Shown piece after piece: positions 27,212 to 35,034 of a stretch of 56,202 nt of DNA (within the stretch, counting starts at the first letter, position 1; each line of letters starts with the position of its first letter). Below the pieces are notes generated by a model that saw nothing but the letters and a program-made list of their open reading frames with translations, ran no database searches and was not told the origin of the DNA. Origin of the DNA: Micrococcales bacterium (lineage in GTDB: Bacteria > Actinomycetota > Actinomycetes > Actinomycetales > Cellulomonadaceae); the NCBI GenBank assembly GCA_009785115.1, contig WQWY01000019.1, positions 1 to 56,202 on the forward strand, given 5' to 3'. The position numbers and the translations under genes were made by a program.

Positions 27212-29022
27212 CACGCTGCCCCAGGCTCCCCCGGGGTCTCGTTCAGCCAGTCCAGGCCCATCCAGCGCAGCTGGCCGGCGTCCGGCGCGGTCGCGGCCAG
27301 CTGGACCACCGGGCCGCCGCCGGGGCCGGGCAGCACCGCGAGGGGGTCGACCGCCGCCCACGGCTGGAGCACGAACGCCCGCTCGCGAGCCCGGGGGTGC
27401 GGCAGCGTCAGATCGTCGGTGGTCACGACGAGCGAGCCGTACATGATGATGTCCAGGTCCAGCGGCCTGGGGCCCCACCGCTCGTCCCGCTGCCTCCCGG
27501 TCTCGGCCTCGACCGCTTGCAGCCGCGTCAGCAGCTCGCGCGGAGGCAGCAGGGTCTTCCCGACGATCACGGTGTTGAGGTAGTCCGGCTGGTCGGTGAC
27601 CCCGACCGCGGGGTTGCTGGCCAGCGGCCCCACCCCGGTGATCTCCAGGCCGGGCATGGCGTGCAGGCGGTGCACGGCCCAGCGCAGGGTCTCTTGCACA
27701 GGGCCGAGGTTGCCGCCGAGGCCGATCACCACGTCGACCAGCCCCGGGGGCAGATGGTCGAGCGCGGCCACAGCCTGCTCGGACGACGCCGACGCGCCGG
27801 CGTCTGAAGGCACCGGGGGCGCCTGGACGGCCGCGGGCACGTCTGACGGGAGAGGCGGAGGTGGGCTCACGCCGACGGGAGCGAGAGGAGGCTCTGAGGG
27901 CGCTGCCGCCGCCCATCCGCCGCCGGACCACGCGGGGGGCGCCTCCGGGCCGGCCGCTGGAGCCGCGCCGGGGATCGGAGGCGGCCAGCCGGCCGCGAAC
28001 GGCTGGGCCGGGTCACCCTGGGCCGGGGGAGGTGGCTGGAGCACCCAGGGCGGGACGTTCCCCTCAGGCTGCTCTGGTGCGAGCGCCCCGTGCGGGTCGT
28101 CATGCTCGATCTCCGGCTCCAGCGCGGGGACGAGCACCGGAGGCGCAGGGTCGCCCGACACGGGAGACGGCGAGGCCGGGGCGAGCTCCGGGAGCTCGTG
28201 CACAACCTGCACCGGTTCCAGGGCGGGGACGACCACGGACGGCTCCGGGAACGCCGGAGCGGACAGGACCGGCTCGGCCACGACAGGTTCGGCAGGGGCC
28301 GGCTCCGCGACCGGCGAGGGGTCGAGGACCGACGGGGCGGGGGCACGGTGGTCGGCAGGCCCGCCGATCACCACCGCGCCGGCGGCAGGAGGAGCGGGGG
28401 TGACCGACGCGGGGGGGATCGAGGGCGGCATGTCGGCGTCCGTCCAGGACGAGACGGCCGCTGGTGCCAGCTCGTCGAGCGGTGCGGGCTCGTCCACCGG
28501 TGCGGGTCCGTCCGGTACGGGCTCAGCGCTCTCCGCGGGCGTGGCGTTCACGGGTGCGGCACTCACGGGTGCGGCCTGGACCGGACGCGGCACCTCGACC
28601 ACCGGGAGCCGGACGCGGTCGCGCCGGACGCTGACCGCCACGTCGGCGGCCTCGACGGGCCCTGCCCCGTCAGGTCGCTCACCGAGCGGCGCCTGCGGCT
28701 TGTGCACCGTGACGTCGACCGCGACGGCGGCCTGGTGGGCGAGCACGGTGGCGGCGAGCCGCTCGGCGAGGGTCTCCAGCAGACCGACCGGCTCCCCCGC
28801 GAGCACGGCGACGACCTCGCCGGCGAGGGTCGCGTAGTCGACCGTGCCGCTCAGGTCGTCACCGGCCGCCGCCCGGCGGGTGTCCAGGTGGACGACGACG
28901 TCAGCGACGAACCGCTGCCCGTCGCTGCGCTCGTGATCGAGCAACCCGTGGAACCCGTGCGCGGCCAGCCCGCGCAGCTCGATCCGGTCCAGCTCGCGTC
29001 TTTCGTCGTCGATGACGTTCAT
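27211..29022 (-). CDS. folBK: Dihydroneopterin aldolase / HPPK fusion with long PAE-rich linker
   Basis: 603 aa from the ATG at 29022. Residues about 1-135 are FolB: IELRGLAAHGFHGLLDHER, DYATLAGEVVAVLAGEPVGLLETLAE, VDVTVHKPQAPL. Residues 429-603 are FolK (6-hydroxymethyl-7,8-dihydropterin pyrophosphokinase): VIGLGGNLGPVQETL, and ERWGPRPLDLDIIMYG with the metal-binding aspartates. Between them are about 290 residues of low-complexity Pro/Ala/Glu/Val sequence with no predicted fold. Both enzymes act in consecutive folate steps. FolB-FolK fusions are known; the linker length is unusual. The four-base overlap with folP upstream shows a folate operon. Confidence 0.92.
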   Translation of the reverse strand: MNVIDDERRELDRIELRGLAAHGFHGLLDHERSDGQRFVADVVVHLDTRRAAAGDDLSGTVDYATLAGEVVAVLAGEPVGLLETLAERLAATVLAHQAAVAVDVTVHKPQAPLGERPDGAGPVEAADVAVSVRRDRVRLPVVEVPRPVQAAPVSAAPVNATPAESAEPVPDGPAPVDEPAPLDELAPAAVSSWTDADMPPSIPPASVTPAPPAAGAVVIGGPADHRAPAPSVLDPSPVAEPAPAEPVVAEPVLSAPAFPEPSVVVPALEPVQVVHELPELAPASPSPVSGDPAPPVLVPALEPEIEHDDPHGALAPEQPEGNVPPWVLQPPPPAQGDPAQPFAAGWPPPIPGAAPAAGPEAPPAWSGGGWAAAAPSEPPLAPVGVSPPPPLPSDVPAAVQAPPVPSDAGASASSEQAVAALDHLPPGLVDVVIGLGGNLGPVQETLRWAVHRLHAMPGLEITGVGPLASNPAVGVTDQPDYLNTVIVGKTLLPPRELLTRLQAVEAETGRQRDERWGPRPLDLDIIMYGSLVVTTDDLTLPHPRARERAFVLQPWAAVDPLAVLPGPGGGPVVQLAATAPDAGQLRWMGLDWLNETPGEPGAA

Positions 29023-29903
29023 CGCCTCTCTCCGTCCCGTGCCGCGCGCCAGGCTGCCGCCACGCGCACCGCATCGGCTGATGGTCGTACCTCGTGCACC
29101 CGTACCGCCCATGCTCCCGCAGCACCCGCCAGGGCGCTGACCGCGGCGGTCGCGTCGTCGCGCGCCGACGCCGGGGCCGCGACACCGTCGACCCCGGCGA
29201 GCAGGGCGCCGAGGAACCGTTTGCGGCTGGCGCCGACCAGCACGGGGAAGCCGTCCGCGACCAGCTCGTCCAGGCGGGCCAGCAGCGGCCAGTTGCTCGC
29301 CCCGGCCTTGGCGAACCCGAGCCCCGGGTCGAGCACCACCTGGTCGTCACGCACCCCGGCGGCACGCAGCGCGGCCACACGCTCGGCCAGCTCGGCGCGC
29401 ACGTCGTCGACCACGTCGCCGTACCGGTCGTGGTCGTCCATCTGGTCGGCGTGGGCGCGCCAGTGGGACGCGACATAGGCGGCGCCGGTGCGCGCCACCA
29501 GCGGATACATGGCCGGGTCGGCGAGCCCACCCGAGACGTCGTTGACCAGCACCGCCCCGGCGTCCAGGGCGGCGGCGGCGACCTCGGCCCGCATGGTGTC
29601 CACGCTCACCGGCACCCCGGCGCCCACCAGGGCGACGATCACCGGGAGCACCCGTCGCAGCTCTTCGTCGACCGGCACCCGGTCGGCGCCCGGTCTGGTC
29701 GACTCCCCGCCGACGTCCACCAGGTCCGCACCGTCGGCCATCATCGCCAGGCCGTGGGCGACCGCCTGCTCCGCGGCCGCCCAGCGCCCGCCGTCGGAGA
29801 AGGAGTCGGGGGTCACGTTGAGCACGCCCATGACCAGGGTCCGCTCGGCACGGGGCAGCCCCGGGAGGGTGCCCGGCGGTCCGCCAGACGCTGCGACGCT
29901 CAC
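29019..29903 (-). CDS. folP: Dihydropteroate synthase
   Basis: 294 aa from a GTG at 29903. It condenses 6-hydroxymethyl-dihydropterin pyrophosphate with p-aminobenzoate, the sulfonamide target step. Signature blocks are LVMGVLNVTPDSFSDGG, DLVDVGGESTRPGADRV, VSVDTMRAEV, LVNDVSGG, DPGLGFAKAGASNW and PVLVGASRKRFLG, all complete. It is the first gene of the minus-strand operon folP - folBK - DUF3180 - PH - PH - DUF2520 - panC. FolE, often upstream in relatives, is not present here; instead a divergent hydrolase gene begins 155 bp away. Confidence 0.95.
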   Translation of the reverse strand: MSVAASGGPPGTLPGLPRAERTLVMGVLNVTPDSFSDGGRWAAAEQAVAHGLAMMADGADLVDVGGESTRPGADRVPVDEELRRVLPVIVALVGAGVPVSVDTMRAEVAAAALDAGAVLVNDVSGGLADPAMYPLVARTGAAYVASHWRAHADQMDDHDRYGDVVDDVRAELAERVAALRAAGVRDDQVVLDPGLGFAKAGASNWPLLARLDELVADGFPVLVGASRKRFLGALLAGVDGVAAPASARDDATAAVSALAGAAGAWAVRVHEVRPSADAVRVAAAWRAARDGERR

Positions 29904-30058
29904 CGTACCGAGCCTAGACGTCGAGAGCGTCCCATGACCCCTGAATCCCGAGGCGATGCTCTGCTGCCTGGCCAGGCACCGCTCTGGCCTCCCGCGACGC
30001 ACCGGTGCCCGAGGCCGGCGACCTGACGAGAAGGCCCGACCGCAGGCACAATGGCGGC

Positions 30059-31081
30059 GTGAGCGAGGACATCGACGAGCTGAGCGACGTGGACGTGCTG
30101 GGTGACCCGGACGTTCTGGGCGACGAGTGGAGCCGTCGCACCTTCAACCTCCGCCAGGACCCGCTGGCACGCAAGACCGGGATCGCGCCGGTCGCCACCC
30201 TGGTCTCTCAGCGCGACGTCGACCCGGAGCGGGTGGGCGTGCTCCACGTGCACGGGTTCGTGGACTACTTCTTCCACAGCCACCTGGCCCGCCCTCTCGC
30301 CGACGCCGGCTACCAGCTCTACGGCCTGGACCTGCGCGACTGCGGCAGGTCGTACCGCCCAGGGCGGCCGATCCACAGCATCGACAGCCTGTCGCGCTAC
30401 ACCGAGGAGATCGACCGGGCCGTGCGCGAGATCGCTCGCGTGCACGGGCGCGTCGTGGTGGTGGGGCACTCCACCGGGGGGCTGACGGCCGCCCTGTGGG
30501 CCGACGCGCGCCCATACCTGGTCGCTCGTGGCGTGCTGGCCGCCGTGGTGCTGAACTCGCCCTGGCTGGACCTGCGCGGCTCGTGGGCTCTCAAGAACCT
30601 CGGTTCTCGCGCCGTCGGCGCGCTGGGCAGGGTCGCGCCGGGTGTCGTCGTCACCCACCTCGCCGAGCACTACGGCAGGGCGCTGCACCGCTCTGGCGGC
30701 GGGGAGTGGGACTACGACCTGGCCTGGAAGTCCTACGACCGACCGCCCGTGACCGCCGGGTTCGTGCGCACCGTGCACCGCGCCCAGCTGCGGGTCGCCC
30801 AGGGGCTGGACGTGAGCTGTCCGGTGCTGGTGCTCGCCTCGGCGGCCAGCGGCCCCGGCGACCACACCCACGACCGGCTGGTGACGAGCGACTGCGTGCT
30901 CGACGTGGACGACATGGAGCGCCTGGCCCCTCGGATCGGCCCCGACGTGACGTTCCGGCAGATCGAGGGCGGCGCGCACGACCTGGCGCTGTCGCCGGAG
31001 CCCGCGCGCGACCGCTACCTGGCCGAGGTGATCGACTTCCTCGACACCCGTGTGTCGCGCACGTCACCCAGTCGGGCGTAA
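30059..31081 (+). CDS. Alpha/beta hydrolase (lysophospholipase / monoacylglycerol lipase-like)
   Basis: 340 aa from a GTG at 30059. Alpha/beta hydrolase fold: VLHVHGFVDYFFHSHLARPL (oxyanion region), YGLDLRDCGRSYRP, and the nucleophile elbow VVVGHSTGGLTAAL with the catalytic serine. The acid is probably in LVTSDCVLDVDD and the histidine in EGGAHDLALSPEP near the C-terminus. The Ser-hydrolase_4 type suggests action on lipid esters. No signal peptide. Transcribed divergently from folP, with no functional link apparent. Confidence 0.85.
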   Translation: MSEDIDELSDVDVLGDPDVLGDEWSRRTFNLRQDPLARKTGIAPVATLVSQRDVDPERVGVLHVHGFVDYFFHSHLARPLADAGYQLYGLDLRDCGRSYRPGRPIHSIDSLSRYTEEIDRAVREIARVHGRVVVVGHSTGGLTAALWADARPYLVARGVLAAVVLNSPWLDLRGSWALKNLGSRAVGALGRVAPGVVVTHLAEHYGRALHRSGGGEWDYDLAWKSYDRPPVTAGFVRTVHRAQLRVAQGLDVSCPVLVLASAASGPGDHTHDRLVTSDCVLDVDDMERLAPRIGPDVTFRQIEGGAHDLALSPEPARDRYLAEVIDFLDTRVSRTSPSRA

Positions 31082-31135
31082 CCAGGCAAACCGGACACGA
31101 TCGGGGGACTGCGCCCGGGGCGGCGCTGCGAGACG

Positions 31136-31396
31136 ATGCGTCTCGTGGTGGATCACTGGTGGCTGTGGCTCGTCGCGGCCTGCGCCGTGGCGGGCACGCT
31201 CGGCGTCCTCGCGGCCTCCCGTCGCACGACGCGGGAAGAGCCCGTCACCGTGGTCCGCTCAGCACCCCCGACCCTGTGGACGCCCTACGCCCACCCGATG
31301 GGCCCTGTCAGCGGCTGGCCGCACGTCGTGGACCGGCCAGAGGCGACACCGACCGGGTCTCCGGCCGACCGGTCCGACGTCACCGACCCGCGGTGA
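31136..31396 (+). CDS. Small single-pass membrane protein, hypothetical
   Basis: 86 aa, ATG at 31136. One transmembrane helix (about residues 8-27, WWLWLVAACAVAGTLGVLAA) is followed by a polar, proline-rich C-terminal tail. There is only a weak ribosome binding site. It is downstream of the hydrolase gene and convergent with the MFS gene. No family recognised; the coding call rests on the clean helix and typical codon use. Confidence 0.45.
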   Translation: MRLVVDHWWLWLVAACAVAGTLGVLAASRRTTREEPVTVVRSAPPTLWTPYAHPMGPVSGWPHVVDRPEATPTGSPADRSDVTDPR

Positions 31397-31406
31397 TCTG
31401 CCCCCG

Positions 31407-31470
31407 TCGACCTGACCCCGCATCGACCTGACCCCGCGTCCGGCTGACCTCACGCCGACCTGACCCGGCA
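31407..31470. repeat. Four 16-bp tandem units between convergent genes
   Basis: Units of 16 bp at 31407-31422, 31423-31438, 31439-31454 and 31455-31470, based on TCGACCTGACCCCGCA. The first two differ only at the last base; the third and fourth are more diverged. Noncoding spacer. Confidence 0.8.
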
Positions 31471-31491
31471 GGAACGACGCCGCCCCCTGCA

Positions 31492-33225
31492 TCACTCCGC
31501 GACGAGCATCAGGTGCCGGGCACCAGACTCTTCCGCGGTGTAGGCGCGCATGCGGGTGTCGACCTCACGGTCGTAGCCGGTCAGGCGCTCGTGGTGCTGG
31601 CGCACGTGCTCGCCCCACGTCGGCAGCGTGAACACCTCCACGAACAGCGACGGGTCGGCCAGGTCCCGGTACAGCGCCCACGAGGTCGCGCCGGTGCGGC
31701 GCCGCGACAGCCCGACGCGTCGGGCCGCCTCGATGAAGGCGTCCACGTCGTCGGTGACGACGTACCTGCCCTCGACCAGCACCGGCCCGTCTCGCTGGTC
31801 GGGCTCGTCGGCCAGCTCGGGCTCGGGCCACAGGGTGTCGACCGACGGGTCTGTCGTGCCGGTGCGCTCCAGCAGCGGCCACCACAGCTGGGTGAGCACC
31901 CCGAGAGCCATCAGCGCGGCGGCACCCACGAGCGCGTGACCGACCCCGACCTTCTGCGCGATCAGCCCCCACGCCACAGCACCGAGCCCCTGCCCGCCCA
32001 GCAGCACGATGATGTAGGTGGCCATGCCTCGTGCCCGCACCCACGCCGGGAGCGTCAGCTGCAACGTGATGGAGAACGTGGACAGCACGACGAGCCACCC
32101 CATGCCCGCCGCGACCAGCAGCACCGCCAGCACCCAGGGGGTGCGCATCACGCCCGCGCCGAGCAGAGCGGTCCCGTAGACCAGCGAGAACACCGCCAGC
32201 AGCGCACCACGGGACAGGTGTTCGCGCAGCGACCGCAGCACCAGCGCCCCGAGGACGGCCCCGGCACCCAGCGCCCCCAGCATGAGCCCGTACCCGCCCG
32301 ACCCCAGGCCCAGCCGCTGGTTCGCGACCACCGCGAGCAGCGCCCACAGCGCCGAGGCGGGCACGACGAACACCCCTGTGCGCAGCAGCACCCGACGCAC
32401 CCCCGGCGCGTGGCGTACATACCTGGACCCGCTGAGCATGGCCGACACCAGGGGCTCAGCGGTGCGGTCCGGCTCTGGGGCGCGCCGCCACGCCAGCAGC
32501 GCCCCGACCACCGCGACGGTCGACACCGCGTTGATCGCGAACAGCGCCGCCGGGCTGACCGCCAGCAGCAGCACACCGGCGAGGGCAGGCCCGACGGCTC
32601 GGGCGAGGTTGACGTTCATCGACCCGAGCGCCGCGGCGGCGGGGATCAGGCGGCGCGGCACCAGCTCGGGCTGGACGGCCTGCCACGCCGGGGCGGCCAT
32701 CGCGGTGGTGACACCCAGCCCGAAGGTCAGCATCAGCAGCACCAACGGAGTCACCAGCCCGGCGGCGGTGAGCACCGCCAAGGAGCCAGCGACGACGACC
32801 GCCGCGCTGAACACCCCGACCAGGTAGCGGCGACGGTCCAGAACGTCGGCCAGCACCCCGGCGGGCAGCGAGATCATGAGCACCGGCAGCAGCCCCGCCG
32901 CCGACGCCATCGCGGTCAGGCTGGCCGCGTTGGGCTCGTGAACCATCATCCACTGGGCCCCGACCGACTGCATCCAGGTCCCGACGTTGGACACCAGCTG
33001 CGCGATCCACAACCACCGGTACGTGCTCAGCGCCAACGGCGCCCACGTCCCGCTCAGCGCGGGCGCCGCCCCCGCCGGAGGCACCCCCGCGACCGGCGCC
33101 CCCCGGTCGTCCGCGTCCACGGGAGGCAGACCACCCTCAGGTTCTCGCTGAACACCCACCCCTCCAGGGTGCCCTGATCCCACCCAGACGGCCCTTTGTC
33201 GCCCTGGTCTTGACGACGACCTCAC
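31492..33225 (-). CDS. MFS exporter with C-terminal monooxygenase-like domain
   Basis: 577 aa from the most upstream GTG; a GTG at 33159 is an alternative, as the first 45 residues are low complexity. About 12 transmembrane helices (residues about 70-440) of the MFS_3/enterobactin-exporter type, with VLADVLDRRRYLVGV as the inter-helix motif and AGGLLPVLMISLP-like packing. Residues about 470-577 form a soluble alpha/beta domain (GRYVVTDDVDAFIEAARRVGLSRRRTG, EVFTLPTWGEHVRQHHER), as in antibiotic-biosynthesis-monooxygenase-like dimeric barrels. This fusion occurs in a known MFS subgroup. Substrate unknown; a drug or siderophore exporter is possible. Confidence 0.82.
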   Translation of the reverse strand: MRSSSRPGRQRAVWVGSGHPGGVGVQREPEGGLPPVDADDRGAPVAGVPPAGAAPALSGTWAPLALSTYRWLWIAQLVSNVGTWMQSVGAQWMMVHEPNAASLTAMASAAGLLPVLMISLPAGVLADVLDRRRYLVGVFSAAVVVAGSLAVLTAAGLVTPLVLLMLTFGLGVTTAMAAPAWQAVQPELVPRRLIPAAAALGSMNVNLARAVGPALAGVLLLAVSPAALFAINAVSTVAVVGALLAWRRAPEPDRTAEPLVSAMLSGSRYVRHAPGVRRVLLRTGVFVVPASALWALLAVVANQRLGLGSGGYGLMLGALGAGAVLGALVLRSLREHLSRGALLAVFSLVYGTALLGAGVMRTPWVLAVLLVAAGMGWLVVLSTFSITLQLTLPAWVRARGMATYIIVLLGGQGLGAVAWGLIAQKVGVGHALVGAAALMALGVLTQLWWPLLERTGTTDPSVDTLWPEPELADEPDQRDGPVLVEGRYVVTDDVDAFIEAARRVGLSRRRTGATSWALYRDLADPSLFVEVFTLPTWGEHVRQHHERLTGYDREVDTRMRAYTAEESGARHLMLVAE

Positions 33226-33380
33226 GCTGCATGAGCGGCCGCTGTCCCCCGAACAGCCTGCGCCATCATCTGCAACGTCTGACCATCACGGCCCGACGAC
33301 CTCGACCCCGTGCTCCGACCCCCGCGAAAACCTTGCCAGAGGTACCATCGACAGCACGCGTACCGACACAAGGGGGCGAT

Positions 33381-33611
33381 ATGCCCAGCCCAGAGCCTTC
33401 CCTGTGGCACAAGCTCGAGCAGCTGCCGCCCGCTCGATTGGCCGAGGTCGTCGATTTCGTCGACTTTCTCTCAGCCCGCGAGACCAGCGACCAGCCCGCC
33501 CGCAAGCCGCGCACTCTCGGCCGACTCGCCGGTAAGCTCACCGTGCCCGACGACTTCGACGCCCCTCTCCCCGATGACATCCTCAACGCCTTCTACGGAC
33601 AGACGTCGTGA
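33381..33611 (+). CDS. vapB: VapB-like antitoxin, DUF2281 family
   Basis: 76 aa from the ATG at 33381 with AGGGGGCG upstream. The helical segment LWHKLEQLPPARLAEVVDFVDFLSAR is the DUF2281 pattern, followed by a basic linker (ARKPRTLGRLAGKL) and an acidic tail VPDDFDAPLPDDILNAFYG that typically occupies the PIN toxin active site. It is coupled to the toxin gene by a GTGA overlap. The -10-like TACCAT near 33345 may be its promoter. Confidence 0.88.
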   Translation: MPSPEPSLWHKLEQLPPARLAEVVDFVDFLSARETSDQPARKPRTLGRLAGKLTVPDDFDAPLPDDILNAFYGQTS

Positions 33612-33985
33612 AGCTCCTGCTCGATACGAACGCCCTGTTGTGGGCCATGACCGACCACCCACGTATCGAGCCGGTCCGGAGCATGCTGCTCGACCAGGAC
33701 AACGATGTTCTCGTCTCGGCGGTCTCCTGGTGGGAGATCGCTATCAAGACCCGTATCGGCAAGCTCGACGCCGACCTGCCGACGCTACGCACCACCTGTC
33801 AGCACAGCGGTTTCGCTGAGCTCGTCCTCACTTCTTCTCACGCCGAGGCGCTGGCGAGCCTGCCTACCCATCACAACGACCCGTTCGACCACATGCTCCT
33901 CGCTCAGACCATCAGCGAGTCCGCACGCCTCGTCACCGGCGACAGCATCCTGGCGCGCTACACCTCGCTCGTCCACCTCATCTGA
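33608..33985 (+). CDS. vapC: VapC-like PIN-domain toxin
   Basis: 125 aa, GTG at 33608 overlapping the antitoxin stop. PIN-domain ribonuclease: the first acidic residue in MKLLLDTNALLWAM, the second in VSWWEIAIKTRIGKL, and further acidic residues in NDPFDHMLLAQ and LVTGDSIL. All four expected active-site positions are present. It would cleave RNA (often tRNA) when freed from its antitoxin. First of three toxin-antitoxin modules between 33 and 44 kb. Confidence 0.92.
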   Translation: MKLLLDTNALLWAMTDHPRIEPVRSMLLDQDNDVLVSAVSWWEIAIKTRIGKLDADLPTLRTTCQHSGFAELVLTSSHAEALASLPTHHNDPFDHMLLAQTISESARLVTGDSILARYTSLVHLI

Positions 33986-34022
33986 GATCGATCTTTCATC
34001 AACGTCACTGGGCGCCACATCG

Positions 34023-34865
34023 TCACAGGTCGAGGGCGATGTCCAGCTGGGGGGCGGAATGAGTCAGGGCGCCGACGGAGATGTAGTCCACGCCGGTGGC
34101 GGCGACGGCCGGAGCGTCAGGGAGGCGCAGGCCGCCAGAGGCCTCGGTGCGCACGCCGGCGGCGCGGCAGACCGCGACGGCCTCGAGCGTCTGGTCGGGG
34201 GTCATGTTGTCCAGCAGCACCAGGGCGACTCCCTCGCCGACGGCTTCGTGGACCTGGTCGAGGGTGTCGCACTCGACCTCGCAGAACACGCCGGGAAACT
34301 GCTCGCGCACCGCGCGGACCGCCGGGACCACACCCCCGGCAGCAGCGACGTGGTTGTCCTTGATGAGCGCCTGGTCACCCAGGCCCATGCGGTGGTTGAC
34401 CCCGCCACCGCAGCGCACCGCGTACTTCTCGGCAGCCCGCAGGCCCGGGGTGGTCTTGCGGGTGTCGCGGATCGCCGCGCCCGTCCCAGCCACCGCGTCC
34501 ACCCAGCGGGCGGTCAGCGTGGCGATACCCGACAGGTGGGTGAGCAGGTTCAGGGCGCTGCGCTCGGCGGTGAGCAGGTCGCGCACCGGCCCCTCGACCT
34601 CCGCCAGCACCTGTCCGGCCACTACCCGGTCACCGTCACGCACCGACGGGCGCCAGCTCGTGACGCCACGCTGGGCGAACACCGCCGCCGCCACCGGCAA
34701 CCCGGCCACCACCCCGTCAGCCCGGGCGACGAGCCGTGCCGTGGCACGGGCGCCGGCAGGGATGGTCGCCGTCGTCGTGACGTCCGGACCGAGAGCCAGG
34801 TCCTCGTCCAGGGTCAGCGCAGCCAGCCGCTCGGCCTCGCCCGCCGGCAGTCCTACGACATCCAT
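34023..34865 (-). CDS. nadC: Nicotinate-nucleotide pyrophosphorylase (quinolinate phosphoribosyltransferase)
   Basis: 280 aa, ATG at 34865 after GAGGAGACAGAAG. It converts quinolinate and PRPP to nicotinate mononucleotide. Motifs: DLALGPDVTTTATIPAG, ERSALNLLTHLSGIATLT, RDTRKTTPGLRAAEKYAVRCGGG and NHRMGLGDQALIKDNH, with EVECDTLDQ and LLDNMTPDQ further on. It is the third gene of the nad operon, 169 bp downstream of nadB, with a large inverted repeat in the gap. Confidence 0.96.
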   Translation of the reverse strand: MDVVGLPAGEAERLAALTLDEDLALGPDVTTTATIPAGARATARLVARADGVVAGLPVAAAVFAQRGVTSWRPSVRDGDRVVAGQVLAEVEGPVRDLLTAERSALNLLTHLSGIATLTARWVDAVAGTGAAIRDTRKTTPGLRAAEKYAVRCGGGVNHRMGLGDQALIKDNHVAAAGGVVPAVRAVREQFPGVFCEVECDTLDQVHEAVGEGVALVLLDNMTPDQTLEAVAVCRAAGVRTEASGGLRLPDAPAVAATGVDYISVGALTHSAPQLDIALDL

Positions 34866-34933
34866 CTTCTGTCTCCTCGTCGTTCGTGCTCCCAGGTGTG
34901 CACGCTCACGCCCCACCCGGTCGCAGCGCAACC

Positions 34934-34996
34934 CCCTCGCGAGAGACGGCCGGCTCCGCACGAGGTCGCCGCACATCGGTGACGACCTCGCGAGGG
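34934..34996 (-). terminator. Nested inverted repeat between nadB and nadC
   Basis: Outer arms CCCTCGCGAG (34934-34943) and CTCGCGAGGG (34987-34996) are perfect complements; inside them CGAGGTCG and CGACCTCG form an inner 8-bp stem. It lies in the 169-bp gap between nadB and nadC, so it could partly terminate or stabilise the nadAB message. Confidence 0.45.
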
Positions 34997-35034
34997 ACCG
35001 ACGACCTGGGTGACGGCGGAAAAACGACCTTCTC

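Noticed and set aside
29900..30979. Minus-strand open frame opposite the alpha/beta hydrolase
   Set aside because: The plus strand has the GHSTGG nucleophile elbow and full fold; the antisense frame is a shadow.
31513..33177. Plus-strand open frame opposite the MFS gene
   Set aside because: Arg/Gln/His-rich sequence without any motif; the minus strand encodes a well-formed 12-helix transporter.
34261..34280. GTCGAGGGTGTCGC in nadC resembling an end of the palindromic element
   Set aside because: Only one short end matches, and it lies in a conserved coding segment (CDTLDQ), so it is chance similarity.
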